Assembly (NCBI GenBank): GCA_900313615.1
Contig: OMRP01000017.1
Location: 1-47,013, forward strand
From: an uncultured Prevotellaceae bacterium
GTDB lineage: Bacteria > Bacteroidota > Bacteroidia > Bacteroidales > Bacteroidaceae
Direction: 5' to 3'
DNA length: 47,013 nucleotides
A program made the translations under genes and the position numbers. Shown here in pieces: positions 16,678-25,953 of the stretch. The notes under the pieces are model-generated. The model saw only the letters and a list, made by a program, of their open reading frames with translations, did no database searches and was not told where the DNA came from. Numbering within the stretch: position 1 is the first letter of the stretch; the number at the start of each line of letters is the position of its first letter.

Positions 16678-16706
16678 CAAAGGTAAGTATTTTTTTTATA
16701 CCCCAA
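16678..16706 (-). promoter_or_regulatory. Promoter of the small Ala-rich lipoprotein gene
   Basis: Minus strand TACCTTTG (16678-16685) with TTG at 16704-16706, spacing 18 nt. From 16707 to 17074 I see no gene; the area is AT-rich. Confidence 0.6.
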
Positions 16707-17074
16707 ATATTTTTTTAAGATTTTTTTTTGGCTTTTTTGTAACAAATCCGTAACTTGCTGGTAATCAGCAGATGCCGAATAGTTAATAATTCTTAATGAA
16801 ATCGTTGTGTGCCCACACAATTCAAAATCTGGCTTTTTTATGCTTATCTCAGCCATGTCTATTTTCCCAAAATCTATATACCTTATTCCAGGGCAATCTA
16901 TGCTTATTTAATGACCAATTCTTCCATAACCTTTATATATATAATCTGTCATCTTATCTGTGATCCTTGCCCATGAGCGTCCTGGTAATTCTAAAGAAGC
17001 CCATCCTTTCTTTGGTAACCCCTCTACTCCTAATAGATGGTGTGGTTCTCTCTTTCAAAAACTCTTCAACTTCT

Positions 17075-17105
17075 TTGTCTTTCTCATTATTATTATGTAA
17101 TTTTG
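17075..17105 (+). promoter_or_regulatory. Promoter of the nucleotidyltransferase gene
   Basis: TTG (17075-17077), 20 nt, TAATTTTG (17098-17105). It ends only 4 nt before the ATG at 17110, so the transcript has almost no leader. Confidence 0.7.
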
Positions 17106-17109
17106 CAAC

Positions 17110-17847
17110 ATGAAACAGGCTATGATATTTGCCGCAGGTTTGGGTACACGACTCAAACCGCTCACCGATTCGATGCCGAAAGCGCTCGTACCAGTGGCGG
17201 GCAGACCGCTCATAGACCATGTGCTTCAGAAATTGAAGATGGTGGATGTCGACAGGGTGGTGGTGAATGTGCATCATTTCGCCTCGCAAATAGTGGACTA
17301 TCTGAATAGCCATGCTTCTGAAAGGTTCGACATACGAATCAGTGATGAATCGGAACAACTGCTTGAAACGGGCGGAGGTATCAAAAAGGCTCGTCCTCTG
17401 TTTGATGAAACGGAGCCGATATTGATTCATAATGTCGATATCCTCAGTAATGCTCGCTTTGATGCGCTGTATAAGGTGAAGGCTGATGCGGTGCTGCTTG
17501 TAAGCGACAGACCATCTTCACGACGACTGCTCTTCGACGACGACCAACAACTCGTTGGCTGGAAAAACATGACAACGGGAGAGGTAAAATCACCATTTCC
17601 GTGGGTAAAAGAGGCTGATAGCAACGACCAACTGCATCGGTTTGCCTTTTCTGGCATTCATCTCTTCTATCCGTCACTCTTTGACCTCATGGAGGAATGG
17701 CCGGAGCGTTTCCCCATCATTGACTTCTATTTGAAGGCGTGTGCGCAGAAAACAATCAAGGCGGTCATACAACCCGACCTTCACCTCCTCGATGTAGGAA
17801 AAATCGATACACTCGACCAAGCCGAACAATTTGTAATGAAGGAGTGA
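17110..17847 (+). CDS. Sugar-1-phosphate nucleotidyltransferase
   Basis: A 245-residue protein. The family signature is clear: [31 protein letters not shown] (nucleotide-binding GxGxRxxPxT...PK), [10 protein letters not shown] and [14 protein letters not shown], and [15 protein letters not shown] (metal-binding Asp). The closest known types are MurNAc-1-P uridylyltransferase (MurU-like) and mannose-1-phosphate guanylyltransferases; the short length and TGGGI motif favour the MurU-like cell-wall-recycling type (inference). No AmgK-type kinase is seen beside it. The start falls just after the promoter. guaA follows after 56 nt. Confidence 0.88.
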   Translation: MKQAMIFAAGLGTRLKPLTDSMPKALVPVAGRPLIDHVLQKLKMVDVDRVVVNVHHFASQIVDYLNSHASERFDIRISDESEQLLETGGGIKKARPLFDETEPILIHNVDILSNARFDALYKVKADAVLLVSDRPSSRRLLFDDDQQLVGWKNMTTGEVKSPFPWVKEADSNDQLHRFAFSGIHLFYPSLFDLMEEWPERFPIIDFYLKACAQKTIKAVIQPDLHLLDVGKIDTLDQAEQFVMKE

Positions 17848-17903
17848 AAGGGGTGAAGACATACCCGGCTAATCATAGACCTCAAATATCAAATCTCAAA
17901 AAT

Positions 17904-19616
17904 ATGCAACAGAAAATCATAATCCTCGATTTCGGATCGCAAACCACACAACTTATCGGACGTCGTGTGCGCGAACTCGACACATTCTGCGAGATATTAC
18001 CTTATAATAAATTCCCCAAAGATGACCCCTCGGTCATTGGTGTCATCCTTAGCGGCTCTCCGTTCTCCGTCCACGACCCGGAGGCTTTCAAAGTTGACCT
18101 GTCGCAATTTGTGGGACGGATACCGGTACTCGGTATCTGCTATGGGGCGCAGTTCATCGCTCACAGTGGTGGTGGAAAAGTGGAAAAAGCTGGTTCACGA
18201 GAGTATGGCCGTGCTCATTTACAGACTGTAGACACCACGAATCCTCTATTCTGTGGATTCGAGCCTAATTCACAGGTGTGGATGAGTCATGGCGACACCA
18301 TCACGGCTATACCTGAGGGATTCGAGTGCATCGCTTCCACAGCCGATGTTAAATACGCAGCCTACTGGAAACCTTTGAAAACGACATCTGATAAGATCGA
18401 GGCTTCTCTCTGGGCTGTCCAGTTCCATCCGGAGGTGTTCCACACCGTTCAAGGAACGCAGTTGCTCAAAAACTTCGTGGTCGACATCTGTGGTTCAAGG
18501 CAGGACTGGAGTGCGGCGTCATTCGTTGATACCACAGTGGCTGAACTGAAAGAACAGTTGGGCGATGACCGTGTCATACTAGGACTTTCTGGAGGTGTCG
18601 ACTCGTCGGTGGCGGCAGTGCTGCTCAACAAAGCCATCGGCAAGAACCTGACTTGTATCTTTGTCGACCATGGCATGCTGCGAAAGAATGAGTTCACGCA
18701 GGTGATGGAGGATTATAAGGTCCTCGGACTGAACGTCATTGGCGTGGATGCCAGCGAACGGTTCTTCAATGACCTGAAAGGGGTCAGCGACCCGGAGCAG
18801 AAAAGGAAAATCATTGGCCGTGATTTCATCGAGGTGTTCAATGCGGAGGCGAAGAAAATCACCGACGCAAGATGGTTGGCGCAGGGAACAATCTACCCTG
18901 ACCGCATCGAGAGCCTGAACATCACGGGAAAAGTGATAAAAAGCCACCACAATGTGGGAGGACTACCGAAAGAGATGCACCTAAAGCTTTGCGAACCGCT
19001 GAAATGGCTGTTCAAAGATGAGGTGCGTAGGGTAGGACGACAAATGGGAATGCCTGAACATCTCATCACGCGACATCCTTTCCCAGGACCGGGACTGGCG
19101 GTACGTATTCTCGGTGACATTACACCGGAAAAGGTGCGTATCCTTCAAGATGCGGATGATATCTATATCCGTGCCCTACGCGAATATAAGGTGCGCCTCT
19201 CCGGCGAAGAGGCTCGTCGCGTGCTCGCCGCTGGTGTCCCCACCAAACTCCTCAAATCCTCCGAGAGTACACTCAACCCACAACCCTCGACATTGGATAA
19301 TTCTTCATTGCAAAGCGACAATTCAACATTACCCCAGCAACTGGAGGTGTCGCTCTACGACCAGATTTGGCAGGCGGGGGCTATCCTGCTCTCCACAGTG
19401 CGCAGCGTGGGTGTCATGGGCGATGAACGTACCTATGAGCATCCCGTGGCGCTGAGAGCTGTTACCAGCACCGATGCCATGACGGCCGACTGGGCACATC
19501 TGCCATACGACTTCATGGCTCGTGTGTCAAACGAAATAATAAATAAGGTGAAAGGGGTTAACCGTGTCTGCTACGACATCTCCTCAAAACCGCCATCAAC
19601 AATCGAGTGGGAGTAA
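17904..19616 (+). CDS. guaA: GMP synthase (glutamine-hydrolysing) with an insertion
   Basis: A 570-residue protein that aminates XMP to GMP with ATP and glutamine. Seen: class I amidotransferase domain with [12 protein letters not shown] (nucleophile Cys) and [12 protein letters not shown]-pyrophosphatase P-loop [26 protein letters not shown]-terminal dimerisation domain ending [12 protein letters not shown] at 17904 gives a normal N-terminus; earlier in-frame starts overlap the previous gene. Compared with usual lengths near 515, about 55 residues are extra, between IYIRALREY and LYDQIWQAG (about residues 425-478). They include low-complexity [20 protein letters not shown], resembling translated intergenic DNA. 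Confidence 0.93.
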   Translation: MQQKIIILDFGSQTTQLIGRRVRELDTFCEILPYNKFPKDDPSVIGVILSGSPFSVHDPEAFKVDLSQFVGRIPVLGICYGAQFIAHSGGGKVEKAGSREYGRAHLQTVDTTNPLFCGFEPNSQVWMSHGDTITAIPEGFECIASTADVKYAAYWKPLKTTSDKIEASLWAVQFHPEVFHTVQGTQLLKNFVVDICGSRQDWSAASFVDTTVAELKEQLGDDRVILGLSGGVDSSVAAVLLNKAIGKNLTCIFVDHGMLRKNEFTQVMEDYKVLGLNVIGVDASERFFNDLKGVSDPEQKRKIIGRDFIEVFNAEAKKITDARWLAQGTIYPDRIESLNITGKVIKSHHNVGGLPKEMHLKLCEPLKWLFKDEVRRVGRQMGMPEHLITRHPFPGPGLAVRILGDITPEKVRILQDADDIYIRALREYKVRLSGEEARRVLAAGVPTKLLKSSESTLNPQPSTLDNSSLQSDNSTLPQQLEVSLYDQIWQAGAILLSTVRSVGVMGDERTYEHPVALRAVTSTDAMTADWAHLPYDFMARVSNEIINKVKGVNRVCYDISSKPPSTIEWE

Positions 19617-19701
19617 AGTTCACCTTAGAATAGGTACACCAACTTCCCCCCCCAAAGAAAGAGTATTCCAAATCCACATTTTATTTCAAATCATTCTTTT
19701 T

Positions 19702-19742
19702 CCCCTCCTTTTCCAAAGGAGGGGTAGGGGTGGTTTGTCAAA
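19702..19742. repeat. GC-rich palindrome with conserved G-rich tail (copy 1)
   Basis: CCCCTCCTTT/AAAGGAGGGG stem (10 bp, loop TCC) at 19702-19724, followed by TAGGGGTGGTTTGTCAAA. The same 23-bp palindrome and tail recur at 25320 and 25392. Confidence 0.85.
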
Positions 19743-19810
19743 TCTTTGTTGTGTATGTTGCCGTGTCATGGCAACCTCAAATAACCTTCAATCACAATCC
19801 CTCTCTCTAT

Positions 19811-19976
19811 TTCAATCTTTTAATCTTCAATCTTTTAATTTTTTAATCTTTCAATTTTTTAATCTTTTAATTTTTTAATTTTTCAATTTTTTAATCTTTT
19901 AATTTTTTAATCTTTTAATTTTTTAATCTTTTAATTTTTTAATCTTTTAATTATTTAATCTTTTAATTTTTTAATT
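19811..19976. repeat. AT-rich simple repeat, about 16-bp unit
   Basis: About ten degenerate copies of AATCTTTTAATTTTTT fill the space before the hydrolase gene, with occasional TTTC and TTAT variants. The minus-strand hydrolase stop codon (19971-19973) falls in the last unit. It could alter transcription or DNA bending and is likely variable in length. Confidence 0.85.
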
Positions 19977-20924
19977 CTCCAAGAACTCCCTCACTCTCCT
20001 CGCATATTCATCGGGATAGTCGCGGTATGCTTCGTGATGTGCACTCTTCGGCACGATCCACAATGACTTCGGTTCTGGCTTGGCCTCGTACAGTGGATGA
20101 ACCATCCACGAGGGAACAAACGTGTCATTGTCGCTGTGGATGAATAACATGGGCTTTTGGCAATGTTTCACCATCTCCACACTGTTGGCCTCACCAAAAC
20201 TCCAACCATTCAATAACTTGCACAAAGCGCTGGTAGTATACATCAAAGGAATATCGGGAAGACCAAAACCGTCCTTCAACTCATACGAGAACTCGTCCCA
20301 CACGCTGGTATAGCCGCTGTCTTCGATGTAGGCCTTTATATAGTCCATATCTTCCTTGCCCGATAGGTTCATTGCCGTAGCCCCGCCCATCGATGTGCCG
20401 TGGACAATAATCTCGCTGTCCAGACTGTCGCGGAATAGGTCATTGCACAATGGCAACCACTCTAGCATGTCGTCGGCATCTTTCCATCCCATCTGTATCA
20501 TCTTGCCGTCGCTCTTGCCATGGGCGTGCAGGTCGGGGATGAAAATGTTCATGCCTAAGGTCTCACGGAAAAGATAACCTATGTAAAGGTAATATACGGC
20601 ATTGCATGTATAACCGTGAATCACAAAAGCGGTCTTGCGAGTGGGGGTGGGCGCAGGGGCGTACAAAGCATGCAACTGCCGCCCGTCGCTGGAGGTCATG
20701 AAGGTGTCACGTATCACATGGGTACGGCGCAGACTGTCGGCCCACACCTTCACATGGGGGTATTCCTCGGTCAGACGCTGTTCGGCCAATAGACTGTCCC
20801 GGCCACTGCTGTCACCCAAAGAGAAATGTAGCATGTAGACGCTGCCGCCTACTAAGTAAAGGAGCACCACAACTATCAGTGTGATGCCCAATACCTTGAA
20901 TAGCCTACATGTCTTATGCCTCAT
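19971..20924 (-). CDS. Membrane-anchored alpha/beta hydrolase
   Basis: A 317-residue protein. An N-terminal hydrophobic helix (residues 10-30, VLGITLIVVVLLYLVGGSVY) anchors or exports it. The alpha/beta-hydrolase core shows the oxyanion HGYTCN, nucleophile elbow VHGTSMGGAT (Ser), Asp in FIHSDNDTFVP and His in VPKSAHHEAY. Substrate unknown; related proteins are esterases or peptidases of the cell envelope. The stop is inside the AT repeat. Confidence 0.88.
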   Translation of the reverse strand: MRHKTCRLFKVLGITLIVVVLLYLVGGSVYMLHFSLGDSSGRDSLLAEQRLTEEYPHVKVWADSLRRTHVIRDTFMTSSDGRQLHALYAPAPTPTRKTAFVIHGYTCNAVYYLYIGYLFRETLGMNIFIPDLHAHGKSDGKMIQMGWKDADDMLEWLPLCNDLFRDSLDSEIIVHGTSMGGATAMNLSGKEDMDYIKAYIEDSGYTSVWDEFSYELKDGFGLPDIPLMYTTSALCKLLNGWSFGEANSVEMVKHCQKPMLFIHSDNDTFVPSWMVHPLYEAKPEPKSLWIVPKSAHHEAYRDYPDEYARRVREFLEN

Positions 20925-21010
20925 TCTTTTTCTCGAACTTCGATATAAGATTGGAATTTCTTTTTAACTTCGTTATAATGGTAGAATATAGTACCGTAAT
21001 ACCGAAACGC

Positions 21011-23737
21011 TTAACCTCTTAACTTCGCCAATGATTCCTTCAGCGCAGCAATTTTCTCCTGTGCGTCGTGTTGTTTCTTGCGCTCCAGGGCGACGACAGC
21101 CTCGGGGGCGTTGGCAACGAATCGTTCGTTCGACAGTTTCTTCTCAACACCCATCAAGAACCCTTCCAGGTGCTTCAACTGGGCTTCTTGCTTGGCAATC
21201 TCGGCGTCTACATCGATAAGGCTGCCAAGAGGAACGGCCCACTCGGTGGTGCCAACCATAAACTGGGCGGCGTCGCCGGGCTTCTCGTCGGCACGGCTCA
21301 GCGATTTCAGGTTGGCCATCTTCTCGACAATGGCTGTCTGGTCGCCCACAAAGTCATGGCCGATACTCAACAAATCCAACTGCTCCTTCGGGGCGATATT
21401 CTTCGTGGAACGAATGGTGCGAACTCCACTCACCACGGCTTTCACAGTCTCCATCTGGGCAATCAACTGCTCGTCGGTGGCAGTCAAGGCGCCCAATTTC
21501 AGTTGCTCGCGCATGATGCTGTCGCCTTCTTCGCGGTCATACAGATGTTGCCACAACTCTTCAGTGATGAAGGGCATGAAGGGATGGAGCATCTTCAGCA
21601 GGGTGTCGAAGTAACCTAGCGTGGCGTCGTAGGTGGTGCGGTCAATAGCACTGCTGTAGGCGGGTTTCACCATCTCCAAGTACCAACTCGAGAATTCGTC
21701 CCAGAACAGCTGGTATACAGCCATCAAGGCTTCGGAGATACGGTATTTCTTGAACAGGTCGTCTACCTCGGCGGAGGTCTTCCTGAGTTGGGCGGCGAAC
21801 CATTCGGTGGCTACTTTGTTGGCGGCACTTTGCTCGGTCTCGCTCACCTGCCAGCCTTTCACCAAACGGAAAGCATTCCAGATTTTGTTGTTGAAGTTAC
21901 GGCCTTGCTCACACAGGCTCTCATCAAACAGGATGTCGTTACCGGCAGGGGCACAGAGCATCATACCCATGCGTACACCGTCGGCTCCGTATTTGTCTAT
22001 CAACTCGATGGGGTCGGGTGAATTGCCCAGGCTCTTCGACATCTTACGACCTAACTTGTCGCGCACGATGCCTGTGAAATAGACATTCTTAAAAGGAATC
22101 TTGCCCATATATACCTCGCCGGCCATAATCATACGGGCCACCCAGAAGAAGATGATGTCGGGGGCGGTCACAAGGTCGCTCGTGGGGTAATAATAGGATA
22201 TTTCTTCGTTGCCAGGATTATTGATGCCATCGAACAACGACACGGGCCACAACCATGATGAGAACCAGGTATCCAAGGCATCTTCGTCCTGACGAAGGGT
22301 GAAATCAACACCTTTCAAAGCGGGATATTTCTCCAAAGCCAATGCACGTGCCTTTTCCTCATCTTCGGCTACCACAAAAGCCCCTTCAGCCACCACGGGC
22401 TCCCCTCCTTGGGAGGGACAGACTATATAGTATGCGGGAATGCGATGGCCCCACCACAACTGACGCGAGATACACCAGTCTTGGATGTTCTCCAACCAGT
22501 TCTTGTAGGTGTTCTTGTATTTGGCGGGGTAGAACTGCATCTCGCCACTCATCACGGGCGGTAGGGCGATGTCGGCAAAGTGCTTCATCTTAAGGAACCA
22601 TTGCAACGACAACCGTGGCTCGATGGCGGTGTCGGGGTTGCGCTCGCTGTAGCCCACCTTGTTGGTGTAGTCTTCTACGCGTTCCATCAACCCGGCTTCT
22701 TTCAGGTCGCCGACAATCTGCTTGCGGCAGTCCATGCGGTCCATGCCTACATATAGGGGCGACTGCTCGGAGATGGTGCCGTCGGCGTTGAAAATGTCGA
22801 TAGTCTCGAGGTTGTGGGTCTTGCCCAACATATAGTCGTTAGTGTCGTGGGCAGGCGTCACCTTCAGACAGCCGGTACCGAACTCAATGTCTACATAACG
22901 GTCCTCGATGACGGGAATCTCACGGCCTACCAAGGGAACAATCACCTTGCGGCCTTTCAGCCATTGGTTCTTCGGGTCCTTGGGGTTGATGCACATGGCG
23001 GTGTCGCCCATGATAGTCTCAGGACGGGTGGTGGCGACAACGGCATAATAGCCTTTGGCGTCCTTATGTATCACGTTGCCGGCTTCGATCAGCGCTTCTT
23101 CATTCTCCAACTGCTCCAAACCAACAACATAGTATTTCAAGTGAAAGAGGTGGCTCTGCTCTTCTCTGTATATCACTTCCTCAGTGCTCAATGCGGTGAG
23201 GGCTTTCGGATCCCAGTTCACCATGCGCAGACCACGGTAGATAAGTCCTTTGTTGTAGAGGTCGACGAACACTTTCGTGACACTCTTCGAACGGGTCTCG
23301 TCCATCGTAAAGGCGGTACGGTCCCAATCGCACGAGGCTCCCAAACGGCGCAATTGCTTCAGGATGATACCACCGTGTTCATGTGTCCAGTCCCAGGCAT
23401 GACCTAAGAACTCGTCACGACTCAAGTCGTGCTTCTTGATTCCCTGCTCGGCCAACTTCTTCACCACCTTGGCTTCGGTGGCTATCGATGCATGGTCGGT
23501 GCCGGGTACCCAACAAGCATTCTTGCCTTCCATGCGGGCACGGCGTATCAAAATATCCTGGATGGTATTGTTCAGCATGTGTCCCATGTGGAGCACACCG
23601 GTGACATTGGGAGGGGGAATCACTATCGTGTAGGGTTCGCGGCCGTCGGGCTTCGAACTGAACAACTTGTGCTCCAACCAATACTCATACCATTTCGACT
23701 CTACCACCTGGGGGTCGTACTTCGTTGCTAATTCCAT
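21011..23737 (-). CDS. valS: Valyl-tRNA synthetase
   Basis: A 908-residue class I synthetase, slightly longer than usual (about 875-880). It charges tRNA-Val in the cytoplasm. Seen: HMGH class signature (residues 50-53, in [14 protein letters not shown]), the editing-domain region, [12 protein letters not shown], the KMSKS loop in [14 protein letters not shown], and a C-terminal coiled coil. The unusual [15 protein letters not shown] stretch just after the active-site region is encoded by a GC-rich palindrome (22402-22417) like the intergenic ones. Own consensus promoter upstream. Confidence 0.97.
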   Translation of the reverse strand: MELATKYDPQVVESKWYEYWLEHKLFSSKPDGREPYTIVIPPPNVTGVLHMGHMLNNTIQDILIRRARMEGKNACWVPGTDHASIATEAKVVKKLAEQGIKKHDLSRDEFLGHAWDWTHEHGGIILKQLRRLGASCDWDRTAFTMDETRSKSVTKVFVDLYNKGLIYRGLRMVNWDPKALTALSTEEVIYREEQSHLFHLKYYVVGLEQLENEEALIEAGNVIHKDAKGYYAVVATTRPETIMGDTAMCINPKDPKNQWLKGRKVIVPLVGREIPVIEDRYVDIEFGTGCLKVTPAHDTNDYMLGKTHNLETIDIFNADGTISEQSPLYVGMDRMDCRKQIVGDLKEAGLMERVEDYTNKVGYSERNPDTAIEPRLSLQWFLKMKHFADIALPPVMSGEMQFYPAKYKNTYKNWLENIQDWCISRQLWWGHRIPAYYIVCPSQGGEPVVAEGAFVVAEDEEKARALALEKYPALKGVDFTLRQDEDALDTWFSSWLWPVSLFDGINNPGNEEISYYYPTSDLVTAPDIIFFWVARMIMAGEVYMGKIPFKNVYFTGIVRDKLGRKMSKSLGNSPDPIELIDKYGADGVRMGMMLCAPAGNDILFDESLCEQGRNFNNKIWNAFRLVKGWQVSETEQSAANKVATEWFAAQLRKTSAEVDDLFKKYRISEALMAVYQLFWDEFSSWYLEMVKPAYSSAIDRTTYDATLGYFDTLLKMLHPFMPFITEELWQHLYDREEGDSIMREQLKLGALTATDEQLIAQMETVKAVVSGVRTIRSTKNIAPKEQLDLLSIGHDFVGDQTAIVEKMANLKSLSRADEKPGDAAQFMVGTTEWAVPLGSLIDVDAEIAKQEAQLKHLEGFLMGVEKKLSNERFVANAPEAVVALERKKQHDAQEKIAALKESLAKLRG
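22402..22417. repeat. GC-rich palindrome inside valS
   Basis: CCCTCC/GGAGGG arms at 22403-22408 and 22412-22417, in frame in valS and encoding PSQGG on the minus strand. Confidence 0.6.
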
Positions 23738-23839
23738 TGTACCTATCTTATTTTTTTATGTATGCAAGATCATTCACTTTTCACTATTCACTTTTCCTTT
23801 TTCCTTACCCCTCTCCCTCGGATTTTTCAATTTTGCCCG

Positions 23840-23871
23840 CAAAATTACGGCTTTTCCGTGAATTATTCAAA
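23840..23871 (-). promoter_or_regulatory. Promoter of valS
   Basis: Minus strand TTTG with TTG at 23868-23870, 20 nt, TAATTTTG (23840-23847). Confidence 0.75.
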
Positions 23872-23910
23872 TTCTACCATAATAAAGTAAGGAAAATCCT
23901 TTTTTTACAC

Positions 23911-23918
23911 TATCTTTG
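23911..23918 (+). promoter_or_regulatory. -7 element of the aminopeptidase gene
   Basis: TATCTTTG, 23 nt before the ATG. No good -33 TTG at the right distance. Confidence 0.5.
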
Positions 23919-23941
23919 CAGAAACAATACCTCAATAACCT

Positions 23942-25240
23942 ATGATTAAACCACTTCTGCAATTCCTTGACGCTTCACCCGTCAATTTTCTCGCGGTGAA
24001 AAACATTGTTTCCAAACTTGAAAAGGCGGGATTCCGCTTGATCAACCCGTGCGAACCGCTCGGAAAGGTGAAAAAAGGCGACAAGTTCTTCGTCACAAAA
24101 AACGATTCTTCGGTGTATGCCTTCGAGATAGGTGCCAAACCTTTGGCCGACAATGGGTTCCACATGATTTGTGCACATTGCGACTCGCCTACCTTCCGCA
24201 TCAAACCCAATGCGGAAATGCTTTGCGAGGGGGGCATCGTTAAATTGAATACGGAGGTGTATGGCGGCCCTATCATGTCTACATGGTTTGACCGACCGCT
24301 GACTATCGCAGGAAGGGTTATCCTGCGTACCGACAACCCCATGGAGCCGAAAACGCTGCTTATCCATGTGCAACGCCCACTGTTGCAAATCAGCAACCTC
24401 GCTATCCATTTCAACCGACAAGTGAACGAGGGGGTGTGCCTAAGCAAGCAAAAGGACATGCTGCCCATCCTCGGCATCATCAACAGCGAAATGGAAAGGG
24501 GCAACTTGCTCATGAATGTTATCCTAGGCGAATTGAACAAGCAACAGCCTGTTTCAGCCAACGACATACTTGATTTCGATATCTACTTGGCTGACGCATC
24601 GCCGGCATGTACCTTTGGTGTGCACGACGAATTCATCTCTTCGGGACGACTTGACGACTTGTCCATGTGCTTTGCTGGTCTCGAGGCGCTCATTGCGTCC
24701 AAAACTTCTGACACCACGAAAGTGCTCGCCATCTTCGACAATGAGGAAACAGGGTCGCAGACCAAACAAGGTGCGGGCAGCCCGTTCCTCGCCATGATGC
24801 TCCAGCGAATCGCTTTGGCTCAGAGTGGCACGGTCGAGGGATTCTACCAAGCAGTGGAGAGGGCGTTCATGGTGTCGGCTGACAATGCACATGCGTGGCA
24901 TCCGAACTACAGCGAGAAATATGACCCGACTAACCATCCCGTTCTTGGCGGTGGCCCAGTCATCAAGTTCAATGCAGCACAGAAATATGCTTCCGACGCG
25001 GCTTCGGCGGCTGTCTTCGCTGAGGTATGCCGTAAGGCGGGCGTTCCTTGTCAGCGTTTCGTCAACCATAGCGATGTGGCGGGAGGAAGCACCCTCGGCA
25101 ATATCCTTGCCTCATCCATTCCTCTCCGTGGTGTTGATATGGGTAACGCCATCCTCGCCATGCACAGTTGTCGCGAAACAGGCAGTGTCGACGACCATCT
25201 CTTCTGTGTCAAGGCATTCACCACCTTCTACAGTCTATAA
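23942..25240 (+). CDS. apeB: M18 family aminopeptidase
   Basis: A 432-residue protein, normal for M18. It is a cytoplasmic zinc enzyme that trims N-terminal residues of peptides, often acidic ones. Metal-binding and catalytic motifs: MICAHCDSPTFRIKP (His and Asp), IFDNEETGSQTKQGAGS (catalytic Glu and metal Glu), AHAWHPNYSEKYDPTNHP, and MHSCRETGSVDDHL (last metal His). The family keeps a dodecameric form. The last bases (TTCTACAGTCTATAAT, 25226-25241) are repeated at 25292-25307 downstream. Confidence 0.95.
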   Translation: MIKPLLQFLDASPVNFLAVKNIVSKLEKAGFRLINPCEPLGKVKKGDKFFVTKNDSSVYAFEIGAKPLADNGFHMICAHCDSPTFRIKPNAEMLCEGGIVKLNTEVYGGPIMSTWFDRPLTIAGRVILRTDNPMEPKTLLIHVQRPLLQISNLAIHFNRQVNEGVCLSKQKDMLPILGIINSEMERGNLLMNVILGELNKQQPVSANDILDFDIYLADASPACTFGVHDEFISSGRLDDLSMCFAGLEALIASKTSDTTKVLAIFDNEETGSQTKQGAGSPFLAMMLQRIALAQSGTVEGFYQAVERAFMVSADNAHAWHPNYSEKYDPTNHPVLGGGPVIKFNAAQKYASDAASAAVFAEVCRKAGVPCQRFVNHSDVAGGSTLGNILASSIPLRGVDMGNAILAMHSCRETGSVDDHLFCVKAFTTFYSL

Positions 25241-25307
25241 TATCCCCCCCCTTCCTGTAAAACCCTTGGGCGATTTTTGGTCAAAACTTGGTTCTACAGT
25301 CTATAAT
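25226..25307. repeat. Direct repeat of the apeB gene end
   Basis: The 16-bp TTCTACAGTCTATAAT at 25226-25241 (coding FYSL and stop) recurs at 25292-25307, 66 bp later, with unrelated sequence between. Confidence 0.85.
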
Positions 25308-25319
25308 GTTCCCCTCGTT

Positions 25320-25351
25320 CCCCTCCTTTTCCAAAGGAGGGGTTGGGGTCT
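25320..25351. repeat. GC-rich palindrome with G-rich tail (copy 2)
   Basis: A 23-bp palindrome (25320-25342), then TTGGGGTCT. Same core as copies 1 and 3. Confidence 0.85.
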
Positions 25352-25391
25352 TTATTAAAAAGTTCTTCGAGGGAGGTATCAAATTCTCGTT

Positions 25392-25431
25392 CCCCTCCTT
25401 TTCCAAAGGAGGGGTTGGGGTGGTTTGTCAA
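25392..25431. repeat. GC-rich palindrome with G-rich tail (copy 3)
   Basis: A 23-bp palindrome (25392-25414), then TTGGGGTGGTTTGTCAAAA, almost identical in tail to copy 1. Confidence 0.85.
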
Positions 25432-25536
25432 AAAACAGTCCCAACCTCTTTCATCTTTTAGTCAAGCAAGTTCTTAATTAATGTTAACAAATTTCGTTTT
25501 TTCTTATTTCCTAGTCGAAGTTACGAAATAAATGTC

Positions 25537-25544
25537 TACCTTTG
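25537..25544 (+). promoter_or_regulatory. -7 element of the tRNA-Phe gene
   Basis: TACCTTTG, 22 nt before the mature 5' end of the tRNA. Confidence 0.55.
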
Positions 25545-25566
25545 CATCCGCAAATAAGAAAGAAAG

Positions 25567-25639
25567 GGTGCCTTAGCTCAGTTGGTAGAGCATCGGACTG
25601 AAAATCCGTGTGTCCCCGGTTCGATTCCTGGAGGTACCA
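25567..25639 (+). tRNA. tRNA-Phe (anticodon GAA)
   Basis: A 73-nt cloverleaf. Acceptor GGTGCCT/AGGTACC (one G-T), D-arm TTAGCTCAGTTGGTAGAG, anticodon loop with GAA, T-arm with GGTTCGATT. The T-stem has a C-T mismatch at the middle pair (51-63). The 3' CCA is not encoded, as usual in Bacteroidetes. The 3' end is the likely phage attachment site. Confidence 0.93.
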
Positions 25640-25655
25640 CTCCTCCTTTCATTAG

Positions 25656-25691
25656 CCCGGCGAATGGTTTCGACCTTAGTCGGGTTTTCTT
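25656..25691 (+). terminator. Hairpin after tRNA-Phe
   Basis: CCCGGC (25656-25661) pairs with GTCGGG (25679-25684, one G-T), then TTTTCTT. A modest intrinsic terminator. Confidence 0.5.
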
Positions 25692-25776
25692 ATGTCTGAA
25701 AATCAGGCGCTTATATCGTGAAAACAGTCTCTATTTTGATTCACTACGACAGGAGAATTAGTGTAAAATTCGTGGT

Positions 25777-25864
25777 GAAAGTGACCAAAATAGGACTAAA
25801 AGTGACCTCAAAAGACATTTTTTGATACCCATTTTGATACCCACTTGGCGATTTTTGATACCCA
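25777..25864. repeat. Direct repeats next to the integrase (possible arm-type sites)
   Basis: Two copies of AAAGTGACC (25778-25786 and about 25799-25807) and three copies of TTTTGATACCCA (ending at 25831, 25843 and 25864), lying between the tRNA and the integrase ATG. Layout fits integrase arm-site or operator repeats; function inferred. Confidence 0.6.
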
Positions 25865-25953
25865 TTTTGCATGTATTCTGGTTTCGAATACTTCCCAAAA
25901 GGTGAAAAATCAGCCAAAAAACGCTTCCATCACACTAAAAAAAGTTAAAAGTT

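Noticed and set aside
17739-17903. Longer N-terminus for GuaA
   Set aside because: It overlaps the previous gene; the ATG at 17904 starts the standard amidotransferase domain.
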